DNA of 64,000 nt from an uncultured Flavobacteriales bacterium (GTDB lineage: Bacteria; Bacteroidota; Bacteroidia; Flavobacteriales; Crocinitomicaceae), in the NCBI GenBank assembly GCA_946482515.1, contig CAMLRS010000001.1:62001-126000 (forward strand), given 5' to 3'. How positions within the stretch are numbered: position 1 is the stretch's first letter; every line of letters starts with the position of its first letter. This document shows, in pieces, positions 34,325 to 45,717 of the stretch. The notes beneath the pieces are model-generated. The model was given only the letters and a program-made list of their open reading frames with translations. It was not told where the DNA came from and did no database searches. The position numbers and the translations under genes were made by a program.

Positions 34325-34362
34325 GACACTTCAGGATGTCAGGATTTTAGGACTTCAGGAGA
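34325..34362. repeat. Low-complexity word repeat (CAGGATTTTAGGACTT type)
   Basis: Same words as at 3272-3341 and 8222-8303. Confidence 0.6.
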
Positions 34363-34555
34363 GGTTTGGGTGCAATGTTAGAAGCGATTGAGCTCGCTTT
34401 CAACGACAATTCCACACACTCGTACCTCACACCTGTCTGCCGCCAGGCAGGCTCGTTCCTGAAAAGAATAAAGAGTAGGTCGCCTCAATTGATTTACGTC
34501 CAGATCGAAAATCGTGCCTTTAATTCTTAAATCAACATGACGATCCAAACATCAT

Positions 34556-34623
34556 TCTCATTCTGTTTCTCATTCTGAAAAAAATAATGGCTGAAGAAAG
34601 AATGAGATTGAGAGTGAGAATGA
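34556..34623. repeat. Inverted ATTCTCATTCTG / GAGAATGAAG words
   Basis: CATTCTCATTCTGTTTCTC (34557-34575) and, after 25 bases, AGAATGAGATTGAGAGTGAG. They can form a long imperfect hairpin. Confidence 0.55.
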
Positions 34624-34631
34624 AGACAAAA

Positions 34632-34672
34632 AAATAACGGCTGCGAAGAATCTTCACAGCCGTTATTTTTTT
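34632..34672 (-). terminator. Terminator of tRNA-Leu
   Basis: Stem AATAACGGCTG / CAGCCGTTATT with an inner GAAGA-A-TCTTC hairpin and A/T runs on both sides. It is directly downstream of the tRNA on the minus strand and could work in both directions. Confidence 0.85.
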
Positions 34673-34673
34673 G

Positions 34674-34755
34674 TACCCGAGGCCGGGATCGAACCGGCAC
34701 TCCCGAAAGAACAGGATTTTGAATCCAGCGCGTCTACCAGTTCCGCCACTCGGGC
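34674..34755 (-). tRNA. tRNA-Leu (anticodon CAA)
   Basis: 82 bases on the minus strand. The acceptor arm GCCCGAG / CTCGGGT, D-arm ACTGGTAGAC and T-arm CCGGTTCGATCCCGG are clear. The long variable arm marks the Leu/Ser class. The loop reads TT-CAA-AA, giving anticodon CAA for Leu codon UUG. The terminal CCA is not encoded. One stem position is a T-T mismatch. Confidence 0.9.
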
Positions 34756-34880
34756 ATTTCGTCGGACGGCTGCAAAATTAGGGAATAAAATCAATTTAAC
34801 AATGGCTACACTATAAATCAACACAATCAACAGCAGATACCGTTTATAACATACTCAGACCCAATCGCCAAAACGGCGAA

Positions 34881-34907
34881 TTGTCCGTATAGAAAATGAG
34901 TACTTTG
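34881..34907 (+). promoter_or_regulatory. Promoter of the first T9SS type-B gene
   Basis: TTG (34881-34883), 17 bases, TACTTTG (34901-34907), 25 bases before the ATG. The third paralogue has a similar TATTTTGTTCGTTAAT (40572-40587) at the same place. Confidence 0.5.
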
Positions 34908-34932
34908 CTCCGTAATTGTTATACTCTCCACA

Positions 34933-37368
34933 ATGACAAGAACGACTACTTTTTCTCTTATGAACGCATGCAAGCTGATGTCAGTCCTGATTTTGCTGCT
35001 GTTGACCGTTCCCCGGACAATGGCCCAGGGCGATGATTGTTTCAGCGCCATTCAGCTCCAGAATCTCACCAATTACTGCTCCACTACCGGAGACTTCAAC
35101 AACGTAGGCGCATCGCCCAGCGGCACGGCCATTCCTCCCTGCTGGACAACTGCCGGCCCCTATTCCGATGTCTGGTTTTCATTCGTAGCCATTGGGACGG
35201 AAGCATTGATCGCTATCAACGGAACGACTATGGATCAGCCGCACATCGCACTCTACAGCGGCGACTGCAATAACCTTACGCAGCAGGGCGTTGCCTGCAC
35301 CAACGGAATCGGTGGGATCCAGACCGCACAGATCTTCGACAACCAGCTGATCCAGGGAAATACCTATTATATCCGTATCGGAACAACAGTCGCACAGGAA
35401 GGGACTTTTCAGATCTGCATCAACAATTTCACTCCTCCCGTACAGGCAACTGCCGATTGCGACGGTGCCGGAAAATTGTGTACCAAAGATCCGCTCAGCG
35501 TAGCCAACCTGGCCGGCGGTGGCAACAATACGAACGAAAACGCCGGTTCCTGCGTTCCAAGTCCTTTTACCGAAACGAATTCCGTGTGGTACACCTGGAC
35601 CTGCGCCGATGCGGGTACGCTGACCATGGACATCATCCCGGCCAACCAACTCGACGATATCGATTTCATCGTTTTCCAGCTCAACACACCCGATCCTTGC
35701 GGACCACGAGCCATCATTCGCTGCACGGCGGCTTCCTGCATCAATGCGCAGGGCAGCACGGGTCTGAATGCCGCTTCCGTCGATATCACCGAAGCGCCGG
35801 GTTGCCCGTGGGGATCAGATGCCTATTTACAGCAATTGAACATGACCGCCGGAACGAGCTATGCCATTCTGATCATGAATGCTTCAGCCGATAACGGTTT
35901 TACCATCAACTGGGGCGGAACGGGAACGTTTGTCGGGCCGGAAGCCCATATTACCAGTCCGTCGCTTGCAATCTGCACAGGAACAGCGGTAACACTCGAT
36001 GGCAGTACATCGGAAAATTATGCCAGCCTGGAATGGAATTTCGCCAACGGACCGGGTTCGCCGGCAGCAGCAACAGGTCCCGGGCCACATACCGTAACGT
36101 ATGAAGAACCCGGAACCTTTACGGCCATTCTGAATGCTGCCGATGCCGCTGGTTGTACTTCTGTCGCGTCGGTCAATATCACCGTAACGGAAACCACCAC
36201 ACCGACCTTCGACGCCATCGGTCCATATTGCCTGGATGAGCCTGCTCCTCCGCTTCCGGCAGCTTCCACCACCGGTATTACCGGAACGTGGTCGCCTTCG
36301 GTTGTCAGCACCGCAGCAATTGGCACCAGCAACTATACGTTCACACCCGACAACGGCGATTGCGTGACCACCGCCACGGTCAGCGTTACGATCAATCCGC
36401 AGGTTGTTCCTTCATTCGACCCGATTGCAGCAATCTGTACGGGCGCTGTTGCTCCCGATCTGCCGGAATCTTCTCTCAACGGAATTGAAGGCACGTGGTC
36501 GCCTGCAGTCAGTAATATCACTTCCGGGTCTTACACGTTTACACCGGAAGCCGGCTCCTGTGCCAGCGAGCTTACGATCAACGTCACCGTTCATCCGCTG
36601 CCTGTAGTGGAAATCTCGAGCAACGGCCCTGTCTGCGCAGGTGATACACTTCAGCTCATGGCCAATACTTTCGCAGGCGGAGATTATGTGTGGAGCGGCC
36701 CCGGATTGTTTCATTCAAACCTGGAAGATCCGACGCGGCCATTCGTTGGACTGAGTCATGGCGGAACCTATACATTACAGCTCACCGACGCAAACGGCTG
36801 TACAGGGCAGGCCTCCATCGATGTCCTGATCAACGGACCAACTGCGGCCTTTACGGCCAGTGAAACGGAACTCACGCAGCTGAACACGGAAGTCACTTTT
36901 TACAACAATTCCGAAGATGCGATTGCTTATCAGTGGGATTTTGGTGACAACGGAACGAGCAACGCTACTGATCCGGTGCATACGTTTGCAGAAACGCCGG
37001 GCAATTACAACGTGATCCTGGTCGCGACGGATGAAAACGGCTGTACCGACGAAGCCCTGTTAACGATCGTCGTCAGGGAAGATCAGATCATTTATGTGCC
37101 GAATGCCTTCACGCCCGATGGCGATGAGTTCAACAACGAGTTTAAACCGATCGTGGCAGAAGGATTCGACCTGTATAGCTACACATTGCTGATCTACAAC
37201 CGCTGGGGCGAAGTGATCTTCGAATCGATGAACACCGAAACTGCCTGGGATGGAACGTATCACGGTCAGGCGGTTCAGGAGGGAACTTACACCTGGACCA
37301 TTCGTGTTAAAAACCGTACGGAAGATAAATTCAACACGTACAACGGTCATGTGCTTGTGATCCGATAG
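34933..37368 (+). CDS. T9SS type-B adhesin-like protein, copy 1
   Basis: An 811-residue exported protein: signal peptide (to ~TMAQ, residue 32), two N-terminal beta domains (~35-165 and ~170-340, with GAGKLC.K.PLSVANL and [12 protein letters not shown]), a PKD-like unit (~345-420), two ~67-residue repeats (~422-555: F..I...C.G...P.LP..S.NGI.GTWSP...YTFTP..G.C), two more Ig/PKD units (VWSGPGLF; YQWDFGDNGTSNATDPVHTF), and the type-B sorting domain (~720-811: [20 protein letters not shown] ... [11 protein letters not shown] ... WDGTYHG ... TWTIRVKN). Many Cys-Thr pairs occur. Likely a surface adhesin or gliding-type cargo. First of three tandem paralogues. Confidence 0.88.
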   Translation: MTRTTTFSLMNACKLMSVLILLLLTVPRTMAQGDDCFSAIQLQNLTNYCSTTGDFNNVGASPSGTAIPPCWTTAGPYSDVWFSFVAIGTEALIAINGTTMDQPHIALYSGDCNNLTQQGVACTNGIGGIQTAQIFDNQLIQGNTYYIRIGTTVAQEGTFQICINNFTPPVQATADCDGAGKLCTKDPLSVANLAGGGNNTNENAGSCVPSPFTETNSVWYTWTCADAGTLTMDIIPANQLDDIDFIVFQLNTPDPCGPRAIIRCTAASCINAQGSTGLNAASVDITEAPGCPWGSDAYLQQLNMTAGTSYAILIMNASADNGFTINWGGTGTFVGPEAHITSPSLAICTGTAVTLDGSTSENYASLEWNFANGPGSPAAATGPGPHTVTYEEPGTFTAILNAADAAGCTSVASVNITVTETTTPTFDAIGPYCLDEPAPPLPAASTTGITGTWSPSVVSTAAIGTSNYTFTPDNGDCVTTATVSVTINPQVVPSFDPIAAICTGAVAPDLPESSLNGIEGTWSPAVSNITSGSYTFTPEAGSCASELTINVTVHPLPVVEISSNGPVCAGDTLQLMANTFAGGDYVWSGPGLFHSNLEDPTRPFVGLSHGGTYTLQLTDANGCTGQASIDVLINGPTAAFTASETELTQLNTEVTFYNNSEDAIAYQWDFGDNGTSNATDPVHTFAETPGNYNVILVATDENGCTDEALLTIVVREDQIIYVPNAFTPDGDEFNNEFKPIVAEGFDLYSYTLLIYNRWGEVIFESMNTETAWDGTYHGQAVQEGTYTWTIRVKNRTEDKFNTYNGHVLVIR

Positions 37369-37500
37369 TTAATTCCCACACTATCAAGAGCAATTTGTTC
37401 ATAAGAATCAACTATTAGCTGAATTTTATTGTTACAAATTGTGAAATAAAACACATTTTTGTGTCGCAAATCCTCATTTCCATCTCCAACCGTTGTATTT

Positions 37501-40446
37501 ATGACAACTTATAAAGACACTACATTGCACATGAAAGCCTCTCTCCAGGTGAGTAAAGCATTAAATACCTTCCTCTTATTACTTTGTCTGCTGATTACTC
37601 TACAGTCAAAGGCCCAGGGTGACAATTGCGATAACGCGCTTCCGCTGCTGAACCTGTCGAATTTCTGCTCCAACCAGGGGCAATACACCAACGTCGGATC
37701 TACGCCAAGCGCCTTTCCTGCTGCTACCTGCTGGACAGGCAATCCTTTGGAAGATGTCTGGTTTACGTTCGTAGCGATCGGAACGGATGTATTGATTTCG
37801 GTCAACGGCAATACGATCACGCGTCCGCGTATTGCTTTGTTTACCGGTAGTTGTTCCGGAACACTGAACCAGCTGGGAAACGGCTGCACGAATGGAACAG
37901 CGGGCTCACCGGATGCCCAGATTTATCTCGGAGGATTGGTGCAGGGAACCACGTATTACATTCGCATCAGTACCATTGCCGCAGACGAAGGAACGTTTCA
38001 ATTGTGTATCAACAACTATATTCCGCCGGTATCAGCTTCGGCCGACTGCAGCGGAGCGGGAAAGCTGTGTAATAAAAATCCTGTCAGCGTAGCCAACTTA
38101 AGCGGTGGCGGAAGCAACGTCGATGAGCTCAATGGCGTGTCGTGCTTTACTTCTTTCGGTTTCGCCACTCCTGAATCCAATACGGTCTGGTACACCTGGA
38201 CCTGCGCTACTGCCGGAACGCTTACTATGGACATTGTGCCGGCCAACCAGACTGAAGATCTGGATTTTGTCATTTTCAGGCTGAACACGGCCAATCCCTG
38301 CGGGCCACGCGTGCCTATTCGCTGCAGCGCCACGGCATTCATCAATGCCCAGGCCAGTACTGGCATGAACGCCACTTCTGTCGATACGGAAGAAGGGCTG
38401 GGTTTCCCTCCTGGAGCCGATGCCTATGTCCAACAGATCACCATGACCGCCGGAACGAGCTATGCCATCCTGATCTTAAACGCATCAACGGCCAATGGTT
38501 TTACCATCAGCTGGGGTGGAACCGGAACGTTTGTCGGACCGGAAGCCAACATTACCAGCAACGCATTATCGGTATGCCTCGGAACAGCTGTAACACTCGA
38601 CGGCAACACATCGACCAACTACACCGGCCTGGACTGGAATTTCGCTAATGGTCCGGGCAATCCATCATCGGCAACAGGTCCTGGGCCACACACAATTACA
38701 TACGATAACCCGGGAACTTACACAGCCATCCTCAACGCTACCGACGCGGGCTGCATCTCAACGGAATCCGTTATTGTGACCGTCAATGCTCCGGAAACGG
38801 CCACCTTCAACCAGATTGGACCGCTATGCGAAGGAGTTGTCCCACCAACACTTCCCGCAACGTCTACCAACGGCATTACCGGAACATGGTCACCGAATGT
38901 GATCAGTACCACAACGCTCGGCACTACAACTTATACTTTCACACCCGACAACGGGCAATGCAGCTTCACAACGGCCACCATGGATATCACGATCAACCCG
39001 AACGTGGTCCTCACATTTGCCGATGTTCCCGCCTTTTGCCAGGGCACGGCTGCTCCATCCTTTCCGACACAAACCAGCGCACCCGTTATCCCGGGAATGT
39101 GGTCGCCGGGAACCATCGCCAACAGCGCTTCGGGCAGCTATACCTTTACCCCAAGTGCCGGACAATGTTCTTCGCCCGCAAGCATCAACATCACGGTCAA
39201 ACCACTTCCTGTTGTCGACATTTCGAGCAATGCGCCCATCTGTATCGGAGAAACATTGACGCTTTCGGCCAACACGATCGACGGCGGAATCTACGACTGG
39301 AGTGGTCCGAATGCTTTTGTCGCCACCACCGAAGACCCGATCCTGCCGAACGCAACTCTCGCAGATGCCGGAACTTATACCTTGCAAATCACCGACACCA
39401 GTGGCTGCGTTGGTGAAGCTTCCATCGACGTCGTGATCAATTCACCCGTTGCGCCTGTATTGGAGCCTGCGGGACCTTTTTGCAATCTAAACACCACTAA
39501 CATAGGGCTTTCGGCTGATATTCCGGGTGGAACGTGGACTGGAAACGGTGTGACCGATCCCAACGGGATTTTCGTACCGAATACAGCCGGCGTGGGCACA
39601 CATACGCTGACTTATGTGCATACACAAGGCTGCGGTGGCTCGGCTACCATGGACATTGTCGTGAATGCCGAACCGGATGCCAATTTCACGGCCGATACGC
39701 TGGCAGGCTGTGCACCACTGACCGTGCACTTTACTTCCAATCCGAATGTAGACGCCGCCGTGTGGAATTTCGGTGACCAGAACCAGGCCACTACCGTTGG
39801 TTCAGCCGACCATACGTATGAGCACTCAGGGCAATACACCGTTACGCTGACCAATACGCTGAGTGGCTGTTCAACGACCAATTCCGTTACCAATTTCATT
39901 ACGATCTATCCTGATCCGGTTGCCGACTTCGATGCCAGCAGCACGATCCTTACACAGGTGGAAACCGAAGTTTCGTTCTACAATAATTCGGAGAACGCAG
40001 TTGCCTACCATTGGGATTTCGGTGATGAATCCAGCAGTACAGCAGTCGATCCGACGCATATCTATCCGAAGGCACCTGGAAGCTATACCGTCATGCTGAT
40101 AGCCGTTAGCCCGGATGGCTGCATCGATCTGGCCACTTTAGCTATTGTGGTGAAGGAAGAACAGATCATCTATGTTCCGAATTCCTTTACACCCAACGGC
40201 GATGGTTTCAACAATGAATTCAAGCCCATACTGGCTGAAGGATTTGATCTCGATAACTATACGCTGCTCATCTACAATCGCTGGGGTGAAGTCGTTTTCA
40301 AAACAACCGATACCAACGAGGGCTGGGACGGCACTTATCATGGCAGCCTTGTTCAGGATGGTACGTTTACATGGACAATACGTGTAAAAAACCGTACAGA
40401 CGATGAGTACAATACGTACAACGGTCATCTGATCCTGGTTCGGTAA
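37501..40446 (+). CDS. T9SS type-B adhesin-like protein, copy 2
   Basis: A 981-residue protein, counted from ATG 37501, which aligns with the starts of its neighbours (MTTYKDTTLH; signal peptide ending SKAQ). The N-terminal domains closely match copy 1 and copy 3 ([85 protein letters not shown]). It has only two ~67-residue repeats (~433-570) but an extra block (~650-800) with FTADTLAGCAPLTVHFTSN and a PKD-like NFGDQNQATTVG. It ends in the same type-B sorting domain. Function is probably as for copy 1. A terminator is not obvious in the 158-base gap to copy 3. Confidence 0.88.
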   Translation: MTTYKDTTLHMKASLQVSKALNTFLLLLCLLITLQSKAQGDNCDNALPLLNLSNFCSNQGQYTNVGSTPSAFPAATCWTGNPLEDVWFTFVAIGTDVLISVNGNTITRPRIALFTGSCSGTLNQLGNGCTNGTAGSPDAQIYLGGLVQGTTYYIRISTIAADEGTFQLCINNYIPPVSASADCSGAGKLCNKNPVSVANLSGGGSNVDELNGVSCFTSFGFATPESNTVWYTWTCATAGTLTMDIVPANQTEDLDFVIFRLNTANPCGPRVPIRCSATAFINAQASTGMNATSVDTEEGLGFPPGADAYVQQITMTAGTSYAILILNASTANGFTISWGGTGTFVGPEANITSNALSVCLGTAVTLDGNTSTNYTGLDWNFANGPGNPSSATGPGPHTITYDNPGTYTAILNATDAGCISTESVIVTVNAPETATFNQIGPLCEGVVPPTLPATSTNGITGTWSPNVISTTTLGTTTYTFTPDNGQCSFTTATMDITINPNVVLTFADVPAFCQGTAAPSFPTQTSAPVIPGMWSPGTIANSASGSYTFTPSAGQCSSPASINITVKPLPVVDISSNAPICIGETLTLSANTIDGGIYDWSGPNAFVATTEDPILPNATLADAGTYTLQITDTSGCVGEASIDVVINSPVAPVLEPAGPFCNLNTTNIGLSADIPGGTWTGNGVTDPNGIFVPNTAGVGTHTLTYVHTQGCGGSATMDIVVNAEPDANFTADTLAGCAPLTVHFTSNPNVDAAVWNFGDQNQATTVGSADHTYEHSGQYTVTLTNTLSGCSTTNSVTNFITIYPDPVADFDASSTILTQVETEVSFYNNSENAVAYHWDFGDESSSTAVDPTHIYPKAPGSYTVMLIAVSPDGCIDLATLAIVVKEEQIIYVPNSFTPNGDGFNNEFKPILAEGFDLDNYTLLIYNRWGEVVFKTTDTNEGWDGTYHGSLVQDGTFTWTIRVKNRTDDEYNTYNGHLILVR

Positions 40447-40604
40447 ACCGCCCCTGTTTTCTGGTGATACAGCTTTCTGATGTTGGTAAACACCTCATCA
40501 GCAGGTCGCTTTGTTGATAATATCTTTTCCCACAGAGTGTGCGAAAAAGCAACCATTGTCAAAAAAAAACGTATTTTGTTCGTTAATCGTTAAACTTGCT
40601 ACAG

Positions 40605-43600
40605 ATGACGAACTATGAGAACGCCCCGCTCAGATCGACCTGTCATATTTTATTAAAATCACTCCTCCTATTCAGCCTGTTTATTTCCTTTCAATCGAGA
40701 GCCCAGGGGGATAACTGTGCGGATGCGCTTCCACTGACAAGCCTTTCCAATTTCTGCTCAACCGCAGGTCAATATACCAATACAGGATCGACACCCAGCG
40801 GTTTTGGTGCAGCCACCTGCTGGACAGGAAGCCCACTCGAAGACGTCTGGTTTTCCTTCGTGGCCATTGGAACGGATGTATTGATATCCGTCAACGGAAA
40901 CACCATTATGCGTCCGCGTATCGCTATATATACCGGTAGCTGCTCCGGAACATTGAATCAAATGGGAGCCGGCTGTACGAATGGCACAGCGGGTTCACCC
41001 GACGCCCAGATCTACGTAGGCGGATTGGTACAGGGAACAACCTATCTGATCCGGATCAGTACCATCGCATCGAACGAAGGGACCTTTCAATTGTGCATCA
41101 ACAATTACACACCTCCGACCTCCGCTACAGCCGATTGCAACGGTGCAGGAAAGCTCTGCAATAAGAATCCTGTCAGCGTGGCGAACCTGAGCGGTGGCGG
41201 CGCCAACCCGAATGAAAATAATGGAACGTGTATTTCCGGGCTGTTCATCACCGAGTCCAATTCCGTTTGGTATACCTGGACCTGCGCCACTGCCGGAACG
41301 CTCACCATGGATATTTTGCCTGCCAACCAGACCGACGACATCGATTTTGCGCTTTTCCAGCTCAATACAACCAATCCCTGCGGCCCACGGACATTGATCC
41401 GATGTACGGCTTCGTCCTGTACAAATGCCCTGGCCAGCACAGGTATGAATGCCAGCTCGGTCGATGTAAGCGAAGGACTTGGCTGCGTGGCGGGAATGGA
41501 TGCTTATGTGCAGCAGGTCAATATGACTGCCGGAACGAGCTATGCCATTCTCATTATGAACGCCAGCGCTGCCAACGGTTTCACCATCAACTGGGGCGGA
41601 ACGGGAACCTTCGTCGGGCCGGATGCCAATATCACAGGTCCGAATCCACTGACGGTTTGTGCCGGATCGCCGATCGCACTGAATGGCAGTACATCGACCA
41701 ATTACACCAACCTGAACTGGAACTTTGCCAACGGGCCGGGCTCGCCTTCGTCTGCAACCGGACCAGGACCGCATAATGTAACTTATCCGGGACCGGGAAG
41801 CTACACCGCGATCCTGAACGCTTCCGATGCCAATGGCTGTACATCAGTTGAAGCTGTAACTATTACAGTGACCGCACCGGTTACACCAACTTTCGCGGCC
41901 ATCGGCCCCTTGTGCCAGGGTGCCACTGCTCCCATACTTCCGGCAACGTCTACCAATGGCATTTCAGGTACCTGGTCGCCATCCACCATCAGCACGGCAA
42001 CTGCAGGAACCAGCACGTATACGTTTACACCCAATGCGGGCCAATGCGGAACAACGACGACGCTGAACATTACCATCAATCCGTCCGTCACGATCACCTT
42101 CGCAGCCATCCCGGCATTCTGTCAGGGAAGTCCTGCACCCGCTTTTCCGGCACAAACCAGCGCACCAACGATTCCCGGAACGTGGGCGCCTGCTGCAATC
42201 AGCAACACCGCTTCCGGCACGTATACTTTTACCCCATCAGCGGGCCAGTGTGCTTTGCAGGCAACAATCAGCGTAACTGTCAACGCACCTGTTACACCAA
42301 CATTCCCTGTTATCCCGCAATATTGCGTGGGCGCGACTCCGGCAACACTGCCTACAACATCCACCAACGGCATACAGGGAACATGGTCGCCAGCAACGAT
42401 CAGCACAGCCTCGGCAGGTTCTACCAATTATACCTTTACGCCTTCGGCAGGACAATGCGCCACACCGGTAACGATCACCGTAGTGGTAGGACCACCGGCA
42501 ACGCCCACATTTACAGCCATCTCGGCGTTCTGTTCCGGAACAGCTGCACCGAGCTTACCCGGTACTTCCAACAACGGATTTACCGGAACATGGTCACCGG
42601 CTACAGTCAGCAATACCGCTTCGGGTACGTATACCTTCACACCTACTGCCGGTCAGTGTGCCACCAACACCACCATGAACATCACCGTGAATCCGACGCC
42701 GTCGATGACAGCACCGGCTAATGCAACTTATTGTGCAGGATCAACCGTTCCTGCATCGGCCTACAACAGCACACCGGCAGGAGCTACATTCGGATGGACC
42801 AACTCCAATACGGGCATCGGGCTTGGAGCTTCCGGAAACGGAAACACACCGGCTTTCACGGCAACCAACACAACAGGCACACCGATTTCCGGAACGATCA
42901 CCGTTACACCGACCATTGGAACGTGCAGCGGAACACCGGTGAACTACACCATTACGGTCGATCCGCAAATCCTGCCGACATTCAACCAGATTGCCGACTT
43001 CTGCGCAGGAACGACAGCTCCGTTGCTACCGGGTACGTCTACAAATGCGGTCAGCGGAACCTGGTCGCCGGCTACGGTCAGCAATACGACATCCGGCACG
43101 TATACATTTACGCCAAACGCAGGTTCCTGCGCTACCACCACCACGATGACCATTAACGTCATTCAGCCAACTGTTCCAACTTTCAGCGCCATTCCGCCGC
43201 AATGTGTAGGTGCTACACCTCCGGCACTATCGACTTTATCGAACAATGGCGTTGCAGGAAGCTGGAACCCGGCCAATATCGATACATCCACAGACGGGCA
43301 AACCGTTTACACGTTTACACCCAGTGCGGGCGTTTGCGCAACGACGACGACATTGACCGTAGAAGTAGGTCCGCCGGCAACACCGGCCTTTACACCGATA
43401 GCTGCATTCTGTGCAGGTGAACCGGCTCCGGTTTTGTCCGGAACTTCCAACAATGCCATTACAGGAAGCTGGTCACCGGCCACAGTCGACAACATGAATT
43501 CGGCCACCTACACCTTCACACCAGACGCCGGGTTCTGTGCCGTTTCAACAACCATGGACATCACCGTTAATCAACCGGTTGTTCCGGCATTCACCCAGGT

Positions 43601-45014
43601 TGCTGCTATTTGTACCGGTTCAGCAGCCCCTGTTCTGCCAACGACTTCTACCAACAACATTACCGGAACCTGGGCGCCGGCCGTCAGCAACACCACTTCG
43701 GGAACGTATACTTTTACGCCGGAAGCAGCTGCCTGTGCAACGACGACCACGATGAGCATTACCGTGAATCCATTGCCAGCCGTGAACATTTCGAGCAACA
43801 CACCTCTTTGTGTAGGTGATGCACTCAACCTCACGGCGAATACCGTTGCCGGTGGAACGTACGATTGGAGCGGCCCGAACGGTTTCGATTCGAACGACGA
43901 AGATCCGGTGCGACCAGCTGTTGCACTGAACGATGCTGGAACGTATACGCTGCAGCTTACAGACGGCAATGGCTGTGTGAATCAAGCTTCAACAAACGTC
44001 GTGATCAACGCGCCGGTTGTTCCGCAATTGACAGCGGTAGGACCATTCTGCAGTGAAAACAGCAACAGCATTCCATTAACTGCCAACATTCCGGGTGGAA
44101 CCTGGAGCGGAACCGGTGTAACGAATCCGGCCGGAACATTCGTGCCAGCTACCGCAGGTGCCGGAACGCATACCATCACGTACACCCATACGCAGGGTTG
44201 CGGTGGAACGGCTACCATGAACATCGTTGTCAACGATGCTCCGCCGGCCAATTTCACAGCCGATATTTTACAAGGCTGCTCGCCGTTGACGGTACAATTC
44301 ACTTCCGATCCGGGCATGACTTCTTCCGAATGGACTTTCGGTGACGGAAACGAAGCCAACAGCATTGGAGGTGCCACGCATACCTATCAGAATCCGGGCA
44401 CCTATACCGTTACCCTGACCAACACGCTGAATGGCTGCTCGACGACCAATACCCTCACGAATTACATTACCGTTTTCGCCGATCCGGTGGCGGCATTCGA
44501 TGCCAGCAACACCATTCTTACCCAACTGGAAACCGGCGTTTCCTTCTTCAACAATTCGAACAACGCCACAACCTACAGCTGGGATTTCGGCGACGGAACG
44601 ACGAGTACGGCAACCGATCCGACGCATACGTATCCACAGGAAGCGGGCAGCTACACCGTGGTCCTGACAGCCATCAGCCAGGGCGGTTGTATCGATCAGG
44701 CGGCGCTGACCATCGTGGTGAAGGAAGACCAGATCATTTATGTCCCGAACGCTTTCACGCCCGACGGCGATGAATACAACAATGAATTCAAGCCGGTACT
44801 TTCGGAAGGATTTGACCTGTTCAACTATACCCTGCTGGTTTATAACCGCTGGGGCGAAGTGATTTTCGAATCGATGGACGCTGATATCGGCTGGGATGGA
44901 ACCTATCATGGTAACCCTGTGCAGGAAGGTGCGTATACGTGGACAATCCGTGTGAAGAACCGCATGGAGGACAAATTCAACGTCTATAACGGTCACGTTA
45001 TGGTACTCAGATAA
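40605..45014 (+). CDS. T9SS type-B adhesin-like protein, copy 3 (expanded repeats)
   Basis: A 1469-residue protein from ATG 40605; the signal peptide ends SRAQ. It has the same N-terminal domains as copies 1 and 2. The central array (~425-1057) holds eight ~67-residue units (F..I..FC.G..AP.LP.TS.N.I.GTWSPAT.S....TYTFTP.AG.CAT..T..I.V.P), interrupted by one different ~90-residue PKD-like unit ([16 protein letters not shown] ... [12 protein letters not shown]). This is followed by the same Ig/PKD and [16 protein letters not shown] blocks as copy 2 and the type-B sorting domain. Length differences between paralogues come almost wholly from this array. It is 25 bases before aqpZ. Confidence 0.88.
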   Translation: MTNYENAPLRSTCHILLKSLLLFSLFISFQSRAQGDNCADALPLTSLSNFCSTAGQYTNTGSTPSGFGAATCWTGSPLEDVWFSFVAIGTDVLISVNGNTIMRPRIAIYTGSCSGTLNQMGAGCTNGTAGSPDAQIYVGGLVQGTTYLIRISTIASNEGTFQLCINNYTPPTSATADCNGAGKLCNKNPVSVANLSGGGANPNENNGTCISGLFITESNSVWYTWTCATAGTLTMDILPANQTDDIDFALFQLNTTNPCGPRTLIRCTASSCTNALASTGMNASSVDVSEGLGCVAGMDAYVQQVNMTAGTSYAILIMNASAANGFTINWGGTGTFVGPDANITGPNPLTVCAGSPIALNGSTSTNYTNLNWNFANGPGSPSSATGPGPHNVTYPGPGSYTAILNASDANGCTSVEAVTITVTAPVTPTFAAIGPLCQGATAPILPATSTNGISGTWSPSTISTATAGTSTYTFTPNAGQCGTTTTLNITINPSVTITFAAIPAFCQGSPAPAFPAQTSAPTIPGTWAPAAISNTASGTYTFTPSAGQCALQATISVTVNAPVTPTFPVIPQYCVGATPATLPTTSTNGIQGTWSPATISTASAGSTNYTFTPSAGQCATPVTITVVVGPPATPTFTAISAFCSGTAAPSLPGTSNNGFTGTWSPATVSNTASGTYTFTPTAGQCATNTTMNITVNPTPSMTAPANATYCAGSTVPASAYNSTPAGATFGWTNSNTGIGLGASGNGNTPAFTATNTTGTPISGTITVTPTIGTCSGTPVNYTITVDPQILPTFNQIADFCAGTTAPLLPGTSTNAVSGTWSPATVSNTTSGTYTFTPNAGSCATTTTMTINVIQPTVPTFSAIPPQCVGATPPALSTLSNNGVAGSWNPANIDTSTDGQTVYTFTPSAGVCATTTTLTVEVGPPATPAFTPIAAFCAGEPAPVLSGTSNNAITGSWSPATVDNMNSATYTFTPDAGFCAVSTTMDITVNQPVVPAFTQVAAICTGSAAPVLPTTSTNNITGTWAPAVSNTTSGTYTFTPEAAACATTTTMSITVNPLPAVNISSNTPLCVGDALNLTANTVAGGTYDWSGPNGFDSNDEDPVRPAVALNDAGTYTLQLTDGNGCVNQASTNVVINAPVVPQLTAVGPFCSENSNSIPLTANIPGGTWSGTGVTNPAGTFVPATAGAGTHTITYTHTQGCGGTATMNIVVNDAPPANFTADILQGCSPLTVQFTSDPGMTSSEWTFGDGNEANSIGGATHTYQNPGTYTVTLTNTLNGCSTTNTLTNYITVFADPVAAFDASNTILTQLETGVSFFNNSNNATTYSWDFGDGTTSTATDPTHTYPQEAGSYTVVLTAISQGGCIDQAALTIVVKEDQIIYVPNAFTPDGDEYNNEFKPVLSEGFDLFNYTLLVYNRWGEVIFESMDADIGWDGTYHGNPVQEGAYTWTIRVKNRMEDKFNVYNGHVMVLR
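41880..43776 (+). repeat. Intragenic array of eight ~200-base units
   Basis: DNA coding the eight repeat units plus one odd unit in copy 3. Stretches such as ACCTGGTCGCC and TATACNTTTAC recur every ~200 bases. It is a likely site for copy-number change by slippage or recombination. Confidence 0.75.
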
Positions 45015-45039
45015 GTATATAAACCAACACAATAACCCT

Positions 45040-45717
45040 ATGAAAAAATACGTAGCAGAATTTATCGGAACCTTCTGGCTGGTGCTTGGAGGATGTGGAA
45101 GTGCCATGCTGGCAGCCGGTTTTCCCGGCGTGGGAATCGGGCTGGTTGGCGTTTCACTTGCTTTTGGCCTTACCGTGCTCACGATCGCCTATTCCTTCGG
45201 GCACATATCGGGAGCGCACCTGAACCCTGCTGTAACCATCGGACTTTGGGCCGGTGGCCGAATCGATGCGAAAGACATTTTACCGTACATTGTTTCGCAG
45301 ATTCTCGGAGCCATTGCAGCGGCCGGCGTTTTGTACATCATCGTTACCGGAAACGGCAGTTCCATAGGTGATTTTGCCGCCAACGGCTATGACGATCATT
45401 CCCCCGGAAAATACAGCATGCTGGCAGCCATCGTGACAGAGCTCGTGATGACGTTCCTCTTCCTGCTGATTATCCTGGGAGCAACCGACGACCGTGCACC
45501 GAAAGGCTTTGCAGGTATCGCGATCGGTCTTGCGCTGACACTCATTCACCTCATCAGTATTCCCGTAACGAATACTTCGGTGAACCCGGCACGCAGTATC
45601 AGTCAGGCGGTATTTGTAGGCGACTGGGCCATGAACCAGCTCTGGCTCTTTATCGTGATCCCGATTGCCGGCGCCGCATTGGCCGGATTGATCTACCGGT
45701 ATTTTAAAGCAGCTTAA
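45040..45717 (+). CDS. aqpZ: Aquaporin Z
   Basis: Water channel of the MIP family in the inner membrane. It has 225 residues, six membrane helices and two half-helix NPA motifs: HLNPAVTIG (~63-71) and [12 protein letters not shown] (~182-193). The N-terminus ([23 protein letters not shown]) and the [22 protein letters not shown] segment match AqpZ rather than GlpF. It starts 25 bases after copy 3 of the adhesin family. The stop overlaps the convergent AraC gene stop by 4 bases. Confidence 0.95.
   Translation: MKKYVAEFIGTFWLVLGGCGSAMLAAGFPGVGIGLVGVSLAFGLTVLTIAYSFGHISGAHLNPAVTIGLWAGGRIDAKDILPYIVSQILGAIAAAGVLYIIVTGNGSSIGDFAANGYDDHSPGKYSMLAAIVTELVMTFLFLLIILGATDDRAPKGFAGIAIGLALTLIHLISIPVTNTSVNPARSISQAVFVGDWAMNQLWLFIVIPIAGAALAGLIYRYFKAA

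Larger units (their letters stand above)
34276..34673. other. Intergenic region upstream of L2, repeats and terminator
   Basis: No gene. It holds AGGATTTTAGGACTT words (34325-34362), a CCTGTCTGCCGCCAGGCAGG hairpin (34432-34451), a loose inverted repeat of ATTCTCATTCTG and its complement (34556-34623), and the bidirectional terminator before the tRNA gene. Confidence 0.55.

Noticed and set aside
34674..34755. tRNA-Leu as an integration site for the neighbouring island
   Set aside because: No integrase and no duplicated tRNA end were seen on either side.
41880..43776. Long antisense open frames across the adhesin repeats
   Set aside because: They are frame shadows of the repeats with no initiation signals or family motifs.
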